From the NCBI GenBank assembly GCA_039602395.1, contig JBCNJP010000027.1, positions 112,818,354 through 112,882,353 on the forward strand: 64,000 nt of DNA, written 5' to 3'. This document shows, piece after piece, positions 46,085-58,300 of the stretch. Under the pieces are notes generated by a model. It was given only the letters and a program-made list of their open reading frames with translations, did not search any database and was not told the origin of the DNA. This DNA comes from Deinandra increscens subsp. villosa. Lineage: Eukaryota > Streptophyta > Magnoliopsida > Asterales > Asteraceae. How positions within the stretch are numbered: position 1 is the first letter of the stretch; each line of letters starts with the position of its first letter. A program made the position numbers and the translations under genes.

Positions 46085-48450
46085 TGTCACACCCCGCCCG
46101 AACCGCCTGCCAGGTACGGGAGAGGTGTTGTGGAAAACAGGCTGTCAATATCAGATACACGCGGAAGCAACAGAATATAATAATATTAAATAACTGTTTA
46201 CTTAGTTACATACAGCCTACTAAGTTTAACAATCTTAAAAGTAAATACGATAACATTAGGTTTGACTTAACATCCTAACAGAATGCTAATAACTGGGCCC
46301 GACGATTCTTGACATCATTATTGATCGCTATATCCTTATTACCCGAGGAGCCACTTGTCTGATGGGTTCCTACTGATTACTTGCAAAATTTGTAAACCAC
46401 CGATATCAACAACTATGACGTTGTTGGTGAGCCGTATCCTAACCTGTTATTCAAATATTTCACAATGCTATTGGCCCCTACATAATTTTTCTACATGAAT
46501 GGCTAGAATGTAACCGACAAGATATATATATAATTTCAGGGTACAACACATGCACCAAATATTTCTAGCATACTAGTTACGTAGTATTTTGCACATTTCA
46601 TGAGATACGAATTTTGGTAACCAATATAGCACGCAATTGTTGCTCCACAATGATTATTTGTGGGCCAAGAACTATTATATAACGTGGTAGGAAATAATAC
46701 GAAACTCATTTGGTTTGATTGGCAACTTTAGCTGTGAGGAATTTCTTTGATGGTTTGACTTTTACTGATAGTCAACCTAAACCAATAATAATAACGAAAT
46801 TATTTGTTACAATTATATCCTGCTTTAACTGAAATCTTGGTCTTATGTTTTATAAAATTAGTGCTTGCTATGGTGTTTTCCAAATTATATATATTCGGTT
46901 GACAACTGGTTCACAAAATGTTATATCCTCAAGTTTTATTGAACTTAAATATTCTGAATGTAAATTGTTGCATAATGCAACACTAATGTTGCATAATGCA
47001 ATACTGAGTATTCCGACATTCGCGACCCGCGAATGATGTTTAATCATATCTTGGAAAAATGGTGTGTTATGACCCGCTTCAAGTTTTATTAAACTCTAAT
47101 TCTTTCTGTTTTTAGTATTGTTGCATAATGCAACACTAAACACCTATCATCAACTTAGCTTTAGAAGTTCAAGTAAGTGTTGTTTAGTTTTTATAAAATT
47201 GTTGTATACTGCCATACTAAGAATGTAGAACTATATTATTTTTGTAACTTTAAGTAAACGTCAATTTAGTAATATTTTTATAAAGTTGTTGTATAATGTT
47301 GCATAATGCAACACTAAATATATAGCGGGTCAGACATTGATCTGTTCGATACCAAACCTGGGTTTTCCCAATTACATCAAATTCTTATCACCATCACTCT
47401 AATTCTTCAAATTTACCATCCTATCAATTCATGAGAACCAATACTAAACCTTACTAAGTTTTAATTCTTTTCTAGTCTAATCGCAAATGTTACTTAACGT
47501 GCATTACAATTATGATAATCTGCTCGGTTTTAGCATGGTTTTAAGGCTGGTAATCTAGTCATTGCAACAAATCAGAATTGGGTTTCTTATTCTACAAAAT
47601 TGTCATGCATAACTGGGTTGTACCTGATGCAGAAAAAACTTGTACAAATTGCCTTCTTCTTCCCTGTGCAAACTGAGGGACAGCAGCAGCCCCAACCCCT
47701 TGTTTTCTTTTGAAAATTCTAGCCCCTGCACCTCCCTTTATCACGAAATCAAGGGATTAACAGCCCCTCTTTTCCTGCAGATTTGTATCTGCATTAATCC
47801 ATCATTCTTTTGGGGTTTTGAGACTCAAACCTCAAGATTTCTATACAAAAGTAAGGTCATACCCAATGCTTACCTTGAATGAAGTTTCTAGGGTTTGACT
47901 TCCATTCTCCCCCTGATTTCGATTTTTAACTCATCATTCAATTTCTCCATAGCCCAAACTATAAACCCTAGATTATCTTTGAATATGAGGGAAGAAACTT
48001 ACCAGGTTTGGGGCTTGTAATCTCCTTCATAGTGCCCTGCAGCCCTGTTCGAATTTTTGAGAGTGATGAATGCTTGCTCTGGTCGAAATTTTTGAGAGGT
48101 GTGGAGACCTGTGCTCTCTGCGCTGCATGTATAGAAAGAAGGGAGAAGAATGCAGCCAAAAACTTTGTTTCCATCGATGGTAACAGACAAAAAGGGGCTG
48201 GGAATTCGCAGATGGGCCTTGGAGAAGCTGGGCGGCCATTTTTTTTACTAGTGGGCTGCGAATTTACTTGGGTTAATGGGCTGCGAAATTTTTAAATCTC
48301 TTCGGCCTTTTCTGGATTTTTGTAGCTGACCCAGTCCTTTATTTAATTTGTAACAGGATTCCAGCCCACATTCTTGTTAGTTGTTGTTGCTTTCGAATCC
48401 CGGTTCGAGACTTTTATTTATTTAAATGAATCCCGAATTTGAGTGTCACA
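46085..48450 (-). mobile_element. Solo gypsy LTR, minus strand
   Basis: Minus strand TGTGACACTCAAATTCGGG at 48450 to GGGCGGGGTGTGACA at 46085, 2366 bp. Flanks are ATTCA (46080-46084) and GTTCA (48451-48455), a 5-bp duplication with one mismatch. No primer-binding site or polypurine tract adjoins. Contains a donor-like CTG/GTAAGTTTC near 47998 and a palindromic repeat at 46965-47325. Confidence 0.82.
46965..47325. repeat. Dispersed palindrome TTGCATAATGCAA
   Basis: Five copies of (G)TTGCATAATGCAA(C/T)ACTA within the solo LTR, each a near-perfect inverted repeat around a single central base. Confidence 0.85.
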
Positions 48451-49050
48451 GTTCACTCTCTCACACGCCATGTTTCTACTGTTATGACTACACCACATAA
48501 TGAAAAGAAAAGAAAAAGAAATGAAAAAGAAATGAAAAAGAAAAGAAAAATAAAAGAAAATAAAAAATAATCATTCAGTTTGGTCTTCTTTGCGTGCTTA
48601 TGCAGCCGACCTGATCACCAACTGATGATTAATGAATAAGTGGTAGTCATAACGGTGTTGCATGGTTCCTCAAGTTGGGGGTTTGTGAATCCTCAATAAA
48701 CTCTGAGGTTGGGTAGGTTTTGCTATGTACAATTGGGTGTGGGGATGATTAAACATGCTAGTAATTAGTAATCAATTTAGCATGATGCATTTGGTTGGGT
48801 TCAAACGGGTTTGAGTTTAAAATGGACAAATATACCGGCAATCACCTAGACTAGTCAGATTCATACGGTTTGATCCCTTGTAAACTTTCTCATGTTTGAT
48901 TTTGGTAAGTATTTGTTTATTGTTATCTTTCGTGTGTGAGTCTTTAAGTCCTTTTTGGTTGTGTTTACTTCTTGGCCTGGTTAATTTAAGAAGTCAAAAT
49001 GTGTTTTCATGGGTTTTGTTGCATGACAGAATGCCCCCTACAGATCTTGA
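48451..49050. other. SIRE-like interior, non-coding
   Basis: Includes a purine-rich GAAAAGAAA run at 48499-48570; no gene seen. Confidence 0.5.
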
Positions 49051-49059
49051 CAAAATTTT

Positions 49060-49997
49060 TAGGGGAAGGAGAGGGGATAATAAGTATTATCTGAAGGGAA
49101 ACTCGAGGATGATACTTATTATCTAATGAAAAAAAGACTTCCATAATACATAGTATCTGAAGGGAACTCGAAGATAATATGTATTATCTCAGGGGAAGTC
49201 CTTAGCTGAGGGAAAGTTATCAGCTAAGGGGAAGTCTTTAGAGGTCTTGGGTTCAGGGGAAGTTAATTATTATCAACTGAACAGATGATAATTAACTTCG
49301 GGTTTTTGGTTAAAATACATATTATCATCAACTGGACAGATGATAATTAGGTTTTTACAATGTTAATTATCCTCTTACCCAAATACCAGTCATCAAATGT
49401 CTGGTGGAGTATATTTTTTCAGGTGTGTGTCAGACAGGTTGATGATAGAAAGATGCTGCTGATGCTGCTGCTGCTCAAAGTTAAAGAACCAGCCGGACAA
49501 GACTTCCATCTGGAAAAGCAACTGTTCAGGGGAAGTTGCTGGTGTCTTTAAAAGTTTTCAAAAGCTTCAAAAGAGCTTAAAAGAAGATGTTCACATGTTT
49601 AGGGGAAGCTGAAGATTTTAAGTCGATCTTTGATGAAGAAAATGATGCAGAGAGCAGTTAGAGATCATGAAGATCCAAGATCAACAATCAAGTTCTTCAT
49701 AGTTAGAGGTTTCCAAAATTTTACCCTCTAATTTTTGAAGATTCAAGACAGTTACCGAAGAGTCAGCGAGAATCAGTTCTTTCAAGAGAAGCAAGTCATT
49801 GAGAATCCTCCATCTCATTAACTTGTTAATTTCAAGAAGTTCAAGCTGATGCTGATCAAGAGGAACTCCCAAGTGCCAGTCATGAAACCCATTGAAGATT
49901 TCTGTGGAAAGAATCTTCATCAACATCTATGCTAGCCAGTCAAGAAGAAGAATTTCAAACATTGAAGACATTTAATATCACAAGCCTAGGGGAAGAT
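49060..49997 (+). repeat. Repeated polypurine-like GGGGAAG motifs before 3' LTR
   Basis: GGGGAAG occurs at least seven times (about 49062, 49194, 49231, 49256, 49530, 49603 and 49990), the last immediately before the 3' LTR start and therefore the likely true polypurine tract. Inverted TATTATC / GATAATA segments at 49078-49190 can pair. Confidence 0.75.
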
Positions 49998-50013
49998 TGT
50001 AGAGGCTAGATTG

Positions 50014-53000
50014 TAGGTTAAAATTTTATCTATTATTCTTGCTTTGATTTGTATGTGTATTTGTGTTTTTGATCTCAGATAAAAGATGATTCATTCACAA
50101 TGATTCGATTATGGATTTTACAGGTATTGAAGTTTCATTTTACTTCACCTTCTTATTCAATTGTATAGCACTTGTTGTTTTTTTGTGATTCCAGTAGATG
50201 CAGGTTCTAAAGTTTTAAGCTTTTCTTTTCAGTTGGGTTTTAAGATGTGGACATTTTAACCAACATCTTTATGCACCCTTAATTTTCAGGATATATTCTT
50301 TAAATCTTATGAAGTTATTAGAATATATATTGACCATTCACTTGATTTTGTACTTTTAAATGCAGAATCCTGTGTTTTCCTGCCTTTCTCTAGCCGGTTC
50401 TTATTATTAACTTTGAATTTAGAGGATCTTTCTCTTTTGTTAAAGGTGATGAACTTGGGGAGGGTGCTATCTAACCTGATAAGGTTTTTGTTTGAAACTG
50501 TTTTTGGTTCAAACAATGATTCATGTATGATATATTCATTATATGGGGTGTTTGGTGAGTTATATCTTTGAATGCATACTTGATGCAAAGCTATTCTAGA
50601 AAGACAATGATAGATTAACATTTATTAGTGATTGAGTTGGAAATTTGGATGTTTTGATTATGAACCTGAGGATGATACCAGTCCTCAAATGGTTTAACCC
50701 TTTTACAAGTTTTAATTTTACATTCATTTCAAAGATTATGATACAGATGTTGATGCGGGTGTTACCGAAACTTTTGGCCTCCCTAGGTGATGCATCAAAA
50801 CAAATTTTGGTTGAAATGGATAGGTTTGGATTTTGTTGACCATCAAGCATCCAATTTGGAAAGATCAAGTTATTCGTGTCTAGCCTGCCTTTCAAACTAT
50901 TTCTTTGTTTTATTTTATTTGGGTTATTAGATTGAAAGGTAGGGTTATCAAACATTTATCAATTTCTTGATTTTGTAAGTACAAACTACAAACCATGTGT
51001 GTTAGATGTACATGCTGATAGAGGTTTACTTCTAATCTTAACTTACTAACTTTTTAATGTTGTCTTCGAAACTCTATAGACTTGTCTATGTATAAATTTG
51101 GATTATCCATATCCATACTAAATGCAAGGCAACATCAGGTAAAAAAGCATACTTCTACTAACTTTTTAATGTTGTGTTCACATTGTGAATTAATTGTTAC
51201 TCTATTATACTTGTCGATGTATAAATTTGGATTATCCATATGCATACTAAATGCAACTGTTATATGCATTTTTTATGTTTGTACTTAAACTAATCTGAGC
51301 GTTGGCTTTATAACGATTGTCTCTATAGTTGACGAGAGAGGAAGCATAACGTCAAGCATATTTCATGTACAGGTAAAAAATCTTCCTGAAACAGAATTGT
51401 TGACAATTTATAGTTGATATTTTCCATATAATCTTTGTTCCTAGGATAGTATATATTGTAGAAATAGCTTTTTCGGTGGCTGCAATAAAAATCTTGGGAC
51501 AACTTCAATCATAAAAAGATCTGTTGATTGTGTTTTATCTCTTCTTGATCTCTTCAAATCTACATGTGCTACTCACCTCTTTTTTAGTCAGTTATATCAT
51601 TATATGGTTAGTTCTATATGGCTATTTCTTGAAAATTATGATTAATTTGATTTTAACTTCTTTGTGTGATTTCCCCAGTTATATTATTTTTTTTATCTTA
51701 ATGGTGACTTGCATTCACAAATGAGTTCTTAATCACCTTTTGTTTCGCAGGTCTAGGATCTCTCATAACCTACTTGCTCACCGCCTATGCCGAAAAAAGA
51801 TGTATGTTTATTATAAGCATTAAAGTTCCGTGAACTTAGTTTTTGTAATTAAGTTTTAAATTGGTTTTCCCTTTACTAATTGTTTTCCCCCCTTGATGAC
51901 AAGATTTGGATTTTTATAGGTATGTTAGCTTTCCTAGATTGGAGGTTATTTGAGGTATGTGTGCTTCTAACTATTTAACTATGGTTTTATGTCCTTTTAT
52001 ATATCATGCAGCAACGCCCGGGCGTAAAAATCCTATTTAGATTTTTTAAAAATTGGTCTCAGTATCAAAATTTGCCACTGATCTGGATGTGAAGTTTAAA
52101 TTTTGAATAATTGCAAATTTACGTAGGGAAGGTTTAATTGCCCCAAATTCAATTTTAAAATTTCTGGTAATGATCTTAGTTATATATTGCCAGTAGTGAT
52201 AAGATAATCAAACCAACCGATAAGATGATAAAACGATGGAGGTGGATCATTTGTGGCGGTTTGAAGGGTTTCTTAAGGGCTTGATAGAAGCAAAAATTGT
52301 CATACATGTTCAGGTATATAGTATTTTCTTTTACTTTAGAAAACGACATTTTTAGTCTACTGTTTGGAGTTGATTTTTAGATGTCACTTCATAATTGAGT
52401 TGATTTTTAGATGTCACTTCATAATTGAGGTTAATGTCAATGTTACATGATAATTATAGATACTGATGTGAATGATTGCAAAACAATCCAGAGTGGTCAC
52501 GGAGTTCTTGAAGTTGACATACATATGAATGAACGTGTTTAAGTCCGGAGTATGTACATAATCCAAACTATGTTCCTACAGATTTTATGTGACACATATG
52601 TAGAAAATAGGTACATTTTCTGAGATTTTATGTTATACTAAGATTGACTTTTATGTTGTGTTCATTAGTTGATCTATGTGTTTGTATTGATTTCTAGAAA
52701 GAATCAATTTATTCATCAGCACAACATTATAAATTGGTGGAGGATTTCTGAAAATAATTTCATGATACATAGGTATAAACAACATTGTAAGTATTTCGTT
52801 TTCTTTGGGTGTGTTTATGCTTCCCCCTTCATTTACAGCTTTATTTTCACTCATTTGTAAAAAAGAATCCTCCCTTTTTTTTATGTAAAGTTATAATTAA
52901 GTTGGTGCATTTGAGTTCTGGTGCTCATAATCTAATGATTATTGGTTTTCTGAATATGGAGGTGAGTTGCGAATCAAGATGGTATTTTTTTTATCAAGTC

Positions 53001-54403
53001 AGCGAAGGAATTGCTATGTAGCAACAGGTGCACTAGACAAGTGAACTACCAGCTGTGCTTCATTGCTTGCTTTTATATAGGTTTTACCTGATCCCTTTTG
53101 TCATATTATTTCATAGTTTTGATTTGTTGTCGGGTGTTATCACCTTCTATCATGACACTTTGTTCATCTTCTAGACTCTTGATGTATTTGTTTCGTAAAT
53201 ATTCGTCTTCATTTATCCTATTTGCTAATTTTTGGTTTGCATGTATGAAATCGGTCTTAAGTTTTATGGCATTCGTTGACAGGTTCCTTAATATGGTATC
53301 TAAATTATGTAAAGCTTAACGTTTTTATTTGCTGGTTTTATATATGATGCAATCATTGACAGGTTCCTTAATGCATCAAGTACTTATATGGCTCTTTTCT
53401 TGCAGGTCATGCCCTTGCTTTGCAGGCCTTAAATGTTGCCATTGCTTTGCAGGCCTTAAATGTCTCTTATTTCTGGTGTTCATTGCATTTTGCATGTTTT
53501 TCAATTTGTTGTTGGTGAGTACCACGACCGGAATTCTGCCTCATATTTCGGACCTACTTTCTGTCCTGAAATACTCTAGCCGCTTACTGGTGCAACTTAA
53601 TGGTCCCAACTTCGTATGATTTTCTTAATATGAGTTTTTGTGGACTTTAAGCTGGGTTTGCTTTTCTCTAACATGTATCTTGATTTAGGAGCATTTGAGT
53701 TATTTGGTTCTTTTGAACTCTTGAGGTTGATTTCTGGAACGAGTAACTGTAGATTTCCTGTTTATTGTTTTTACTTTGTTCTCATCTTGCTTCCTTTTAA
53801 ATTATTGTCAGATTTAAAAGAGACGTCAAAGCTTTCTTTTAAATTATTCCTCCAATGTACCTGAAATGACACATATTTTCATAAATAAAACAGATGTCAA
53901 AGCTGAATCTGCAAAGAAAGCGAAAGATGACAGACTAGCAGAATGCCTCAACGTCTTCTTTTGATATAGGAGAGATAACTCTCCAGTAAATAAAGTAGCA
54001 GGTGTAATGATTTGGTCATGCGTGAAGCAAAACATGTTTTTGAAAGAAGAACTTTTGTATGCAGGTGCAATGTGTTTTTTCGTAGAAACATTTTCTGTTG
54101 TTTGGATAACCCCGCGCGGTAGCAATACTTTTGGCTAACTTGGGAACCATTTTGGTGATACTCTGTACAAACATTTGTACATTTGTATATGATGAAGTAA
54201 TAGTACATTCTAACAAATGTTTAAAACTCTTCTAAAAGTATTTATCAACAACTACTTAACTAAAATAGATGAACTGGCTTTGATAGGAATCCCGCCGCAG
54301 CGTGCGGGGTTCTCGCCTTGTTGTCTTCCATTTATTGAAATGTTTTCATAAATTGGCCATTGTCAAGAGTAGCAGACGTGTCAACTAAAACCTCTAAAAG
54401 ATA
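50014..54403. other. Unassigned 4.4-kb T-rich region
   Basis: No recognised gene. Local duplications are present: a block of about 118 bp (51040-51130 and 51157-51255, both with GTATAAATTTGGATTATCCA), a 31-bp tandem pair at 52368-52428, and a tandem CTTTGCAGGCCTTAAATG at 53412-53462. GC-rich hairpins (near 52015 and 54288) resemble the 3' hairpin of the Helitron at 59815. It could be one or more old Helitrons with captured gene pieces. Confidence 0.4.
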
Positions 54404-54714
54404 GGAAAATTGGATTTTAATAATCCAAGTTATCACCAATTGGTCAACATTAATCCCAATTATTAAGGTGTTGGATTTCATTGGACCCCCGTTAAGTTTT
54501 CATTAACTCCGTTAGTTTTATGCCGACGTGGCATCCACGTGGCTTTTGTTAATCAGTGCCACGTCAGCAAAAAACTAACGGAGTTAAGAAAAACTTAACG
54601 GGGGTCCAATGAAATCCAACACTTTAATAATTGGGATTAATGTAGGCCAATTTTGAAATTGGGATTAATATTGGCCAATTGGTAATAACTTGGATTATTA
54701 AAATCCAATTTTCC
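54404..54714. mobile_element. Mutator-type foldback MITE with 9-bp target duplication
   Basis: Starts GGAAAATTGGATTTTAATAA and ends with its inverse. The arms pair over nearly the whole 311 bp, with a short centre around 54520-54560 (CGACGTGGCATCCACGTGGC). Perfect duplication TAAAAGATA at 54395-54403 and 54715-54723. A 9-bp duplication plus long TIRs is the Mutator signature. No coding capacity. Confidence 0.92.
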
Positions 54715-54723
54715 TAAAAGATA

Positions 54724-54985
54724 TGAATTTTCTTTGAATCAAAATGGATTCTTGACAAAAATGGATTGAAACAGTTGTTTTATAAAACCCAAAACAACCA
54801 CCACCTTTATTCTCGAACATTTTTTTTTACCATGAGAAGATTTACTTTTATATCTATTTGATATTAGAAATAAAGTGAGGACGAACTATATTATTTTTCT
54901 TGAAATACATTATTCTGATGGTTAATGTTCAGGCCATCTGTAGTGGTGTGGAAGTTTAAAGCTGAAAAATATGCCACGAATGTTG
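54724..54985. other. Unassigned spacer
   Basis: AT-rich sequence between the foldback element and the solo LTR; nothing recognised. Confidence 0.4.
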
Positions 54986-55321
54986 TGTGACAATCCGACT
55001 TTTCAGGTCATTTTCTGACATAAACTGAACGTAAAACGTATTAAATTTTGTGTGAACATTTATGTGCTTATCTGCGTTGACCTTAGCAATTAGGGTTTTG
55101 TGTGATCAATCACTATGAGCATGCACGAAAATTTAAACATTTAGAATTCTATGATTTTATGTGGAATTAAAATATATATGATTTAATGATATCTCTGATT
55201 TTGTTTAATTAAAGGATTTTAATTACAAAATATTAATCATAGAGTTATGTGACTTAAAGATATAAGTTATAATTTTATGTGAGTTTAAATATATAATTGT
55301 GGAGTTATATTTCATGATTTA

Positions 55322-58300
55322 TCTATTACTATATATAATACATATTGCTCAAAAGGGTAATTTGGTCATGAAATTTCCTTAATCTTAAGACGCGTACAAA
55401 AGTTTATGCATCATGTACAATTTGGTAAAGCATAGCTTTTATACCACATCCAATGTTCACAAGCAATTCAAGTCAGGGTAATCTGGTCATCCTAATCGTA
55501 ATTAATGGACATCCTCTCGAACGATTCATCACCATCTCTCTACCCACTGGATGCCGCCATCACCTCTCGAACGCCTAATTGCCAGTCGTCTCTCTCCCCA
55601 TCAACCTATTGCCGCCCATCATCATCTCGATAGCCACATCAATCTCTGTCCACAGCCGTATTTCTCTTCTTGATTACCACAAATTAGGGCGTCCCACGCA
55701 GCTCCCTCTCGATTGATTATCACATTTGAATTGAAGGTTGCGTGAACTGAAACCCTGAACAAGAAGGATTTAAGTTGCAGGCTAGGAAACTGTCGAGGCG
55801 ACTTCTCTCCCTCAGTTAAAACTTACACAGACCCACCGTCTTCTCTCTCAGTTCAAATCTTTATTTACAACCCTGATATCTACAAGAAAGCCAGAGGTAA
55901 TTCATCAATTTCGTTTTTTATAGATCATCATCTTTGATTCCCGTATTTTGTTTTTAGGGGTGTTGATTGCAGAAATCATGTACGTTTTAATCCATCTGTT
56001 CCTTTCTTGTTTGATTCCCATTTCAATGTTGAATTTCAGATTTCAAAAGCAGAGAGTCGCAATTTAAGGAGCAAAACTACTGGTTCATTTGTGATGCAAA
56101 GGTTTTTTACTGTATCTAGACATTGCGGTTGATTTGAAACCACTTTTACTAATTTTGGTGAAAATCGAGTAGTTGTTTGATGGTTTTTTTTGGTACAATT
56201 TGTGCAAATAGAGAACGTGAAATAGGTGAATTGATTTTGTTCTTAAATTTTTTAAAGATGAACACAAACTTGCATTTGTGTTTTACAGTTCAAAATCAGG
56301 CTTTAATTTGCTGCTAGAGTTATTTGCTTTATTATTTGTCTGTAATTTGCCCTATATTTCAACTAATGCATGTCCATATTTCTTTTTGTAGGCTTTCAAT
56401 TTGGCCGTTGATTTTGATTCCGACCATGTATTCTCGATTTTGGTTGCAATTTTGGGTTTTCAGTTTAGTTTCTTGATTCAATGTTGTTTGATGTCCTTTT
56501 TATTTCTTTCTATTTTGACTCTCGAATCATTGTTTCATCCTCTCCTTTCTTCGTTTTTTTGTTACATCTGATGTATTTGATTTTTTTTCTTTCATTGCAG
56601 GTTAGGGGAATTGTTAACTTTGAGGAGGAGCTAACTAAGTACTCTTTGTAAGTTTAAAAAAATCTTTTATGGCTGAGAAACTTTAATAATTATTAGAACT
56701 CAGATGTGTAGTTGATAAGAAACTACAATTAACAGCACAATTGTATATATAAACTATAACTTAGAATATTTTATAGCTATTTTAATACAACTAAAATAAA
56801 GGGCCTATTTTAATTGTTTTTAGATTTGAGGTTTATTAGTTTTAAAGTTGTATCGATCCCAACAAAATTCATCTAAATTAATTTGTTTAGGATATTTGAA
56901 GAGCCTCTTTTTTGATCGGATATTGTTGTTTGTTGTAGTTAGAATTTTACTCAATTGTTGGAGAAATTGTTAGAAGTTCTTTGGACACGAGCAAGGTGTA
57001 CATCGACTTCTTTCAGGTTTGTATAGTCAGTATTGAGGCGATTTTGCACACTTTTTAAGGGTTTCTAATTCAGTTACGGTTGTTATGTTTCACTTTATTA
57101 ATGATGCATTTGATTCTATACGAGTAGTTTATGTTGTTACGTTGATCACATTTCCAGCTGCCATCAAAAGTTTCTGGTTCTAAAAACCAAATAGGTGCCA
57201 CATGAATGTGGATATCAAATACGGTTAGTTAATGTTTCTAAAGTATTCTACGTGTAATTTTCTTTGACTTTGCTTTTTTTTCTTTCTAAATTTCATTGTA
57301 AGTTATGTGCTTTGTTTAGTTAATCGATGAAGCTGTTCATTTTCAGATTACAATGAGCCTCCACAAATACCTCCCAGTAAAATTCTCCAAATTCACCTTG
57401 ATGTATATCCTTTACAATAGCTTGCTGATTTCTATCTTATCTTTTTTATTGAATTGGTTTACATTTTTACAGGTGGTTCTTTTTTTCTGTTAGCAAGAGG
57501 GTCCAATGGTTAATGATTCGGCTGTGAATACTATTAAACCGACAACCAAATAATCAACCAGGTTGCGGTTGTTACCATAAAACCAACCACCAAACAAACG
57601 GTTGGGATGGATTATCGTACATGAGGTAATATTACACATAAACTCACTGGATCAATTTGAATTACATCACTTCTTCACGTAATGGAAATTTTTAGTTTGT
57701 ATTCAGTTTTGATTTAGATTTGTTAGGCCATATGACTTCAGCAATTTGGGTTGCAGCAGGTTTTGTTGGATCCGACTGTTATGGAGTCTTCATTCTTCTG
57801 GGTAATTTTTTTTTTGTTTTCAACCCATATATAACCTTCTAAATTGTTTTATACAAAGGCTTAGATCAACATTGAAGTAATACTAGAAGTGTGTTTTCCA
57901 GTGGTAGACTTAAAACTCTTTCTCATTTTCAGTTTGGTCCCGGGTTGTGATGGTGATAGAAGGTAGCATTGACACTTACGTAGGTAATGAAAATTTTCAG
58001 TTTGTATTGAATTTTGATTTAGATTATTTGGGCACTTTGACTTCAGCAGTTTGGGTTGCAGCAGGTTTTGTAGGATCTGACTATTATGGGATCTTCATTC
58101 TCATTTAACCTTATGAACTTAGCCATTGCTCTGGTGTTTAACCTTATAAAGTTAATTTGTTTTGTTTAGTAATGTATCATTTGCCATAATTTTTTTGGTC
58201 TACACTTATCATTTCTTTTTCAAAATGCCCAGTATATCTTGCATCCACATAAATTTACCTCTGGTGTTTTTAGAATATCTCAATGTATAAATACAAAGAA

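Larger units (their letters stand above)
42185..50013 (+). mobile_element. SIRE-like copia remnant lacking pol
   Basis: Truncated 5' LTR (42185-42644), primer-binding site, repeated-motif leader, gag with CCHC knuckle (43361-45295), then no pol. A solo LTR (46085-48450) sits in the interior, a series of polypurine-like GGGGAAG motifs lies at 49060-49997, and the first 16 bases of a 3' LTR (TGTAGAGGCTAGATT from 49998) match the truncated 5' LTR before sequence diverges. The gag C-terminal style (VSFIDSLGVPRKTMAWVP) is one I associate with Asteraceae SIRE/Maximus elements. Confidence 0.75.

Noticed and set aside
50307..50955. Two overlapping minus-strand ORFs (104 and 119 codons)
   Set aside because: No recognisable motif, AT-rich composition, and the opposite strand is equally open; cannot be supported as genes.
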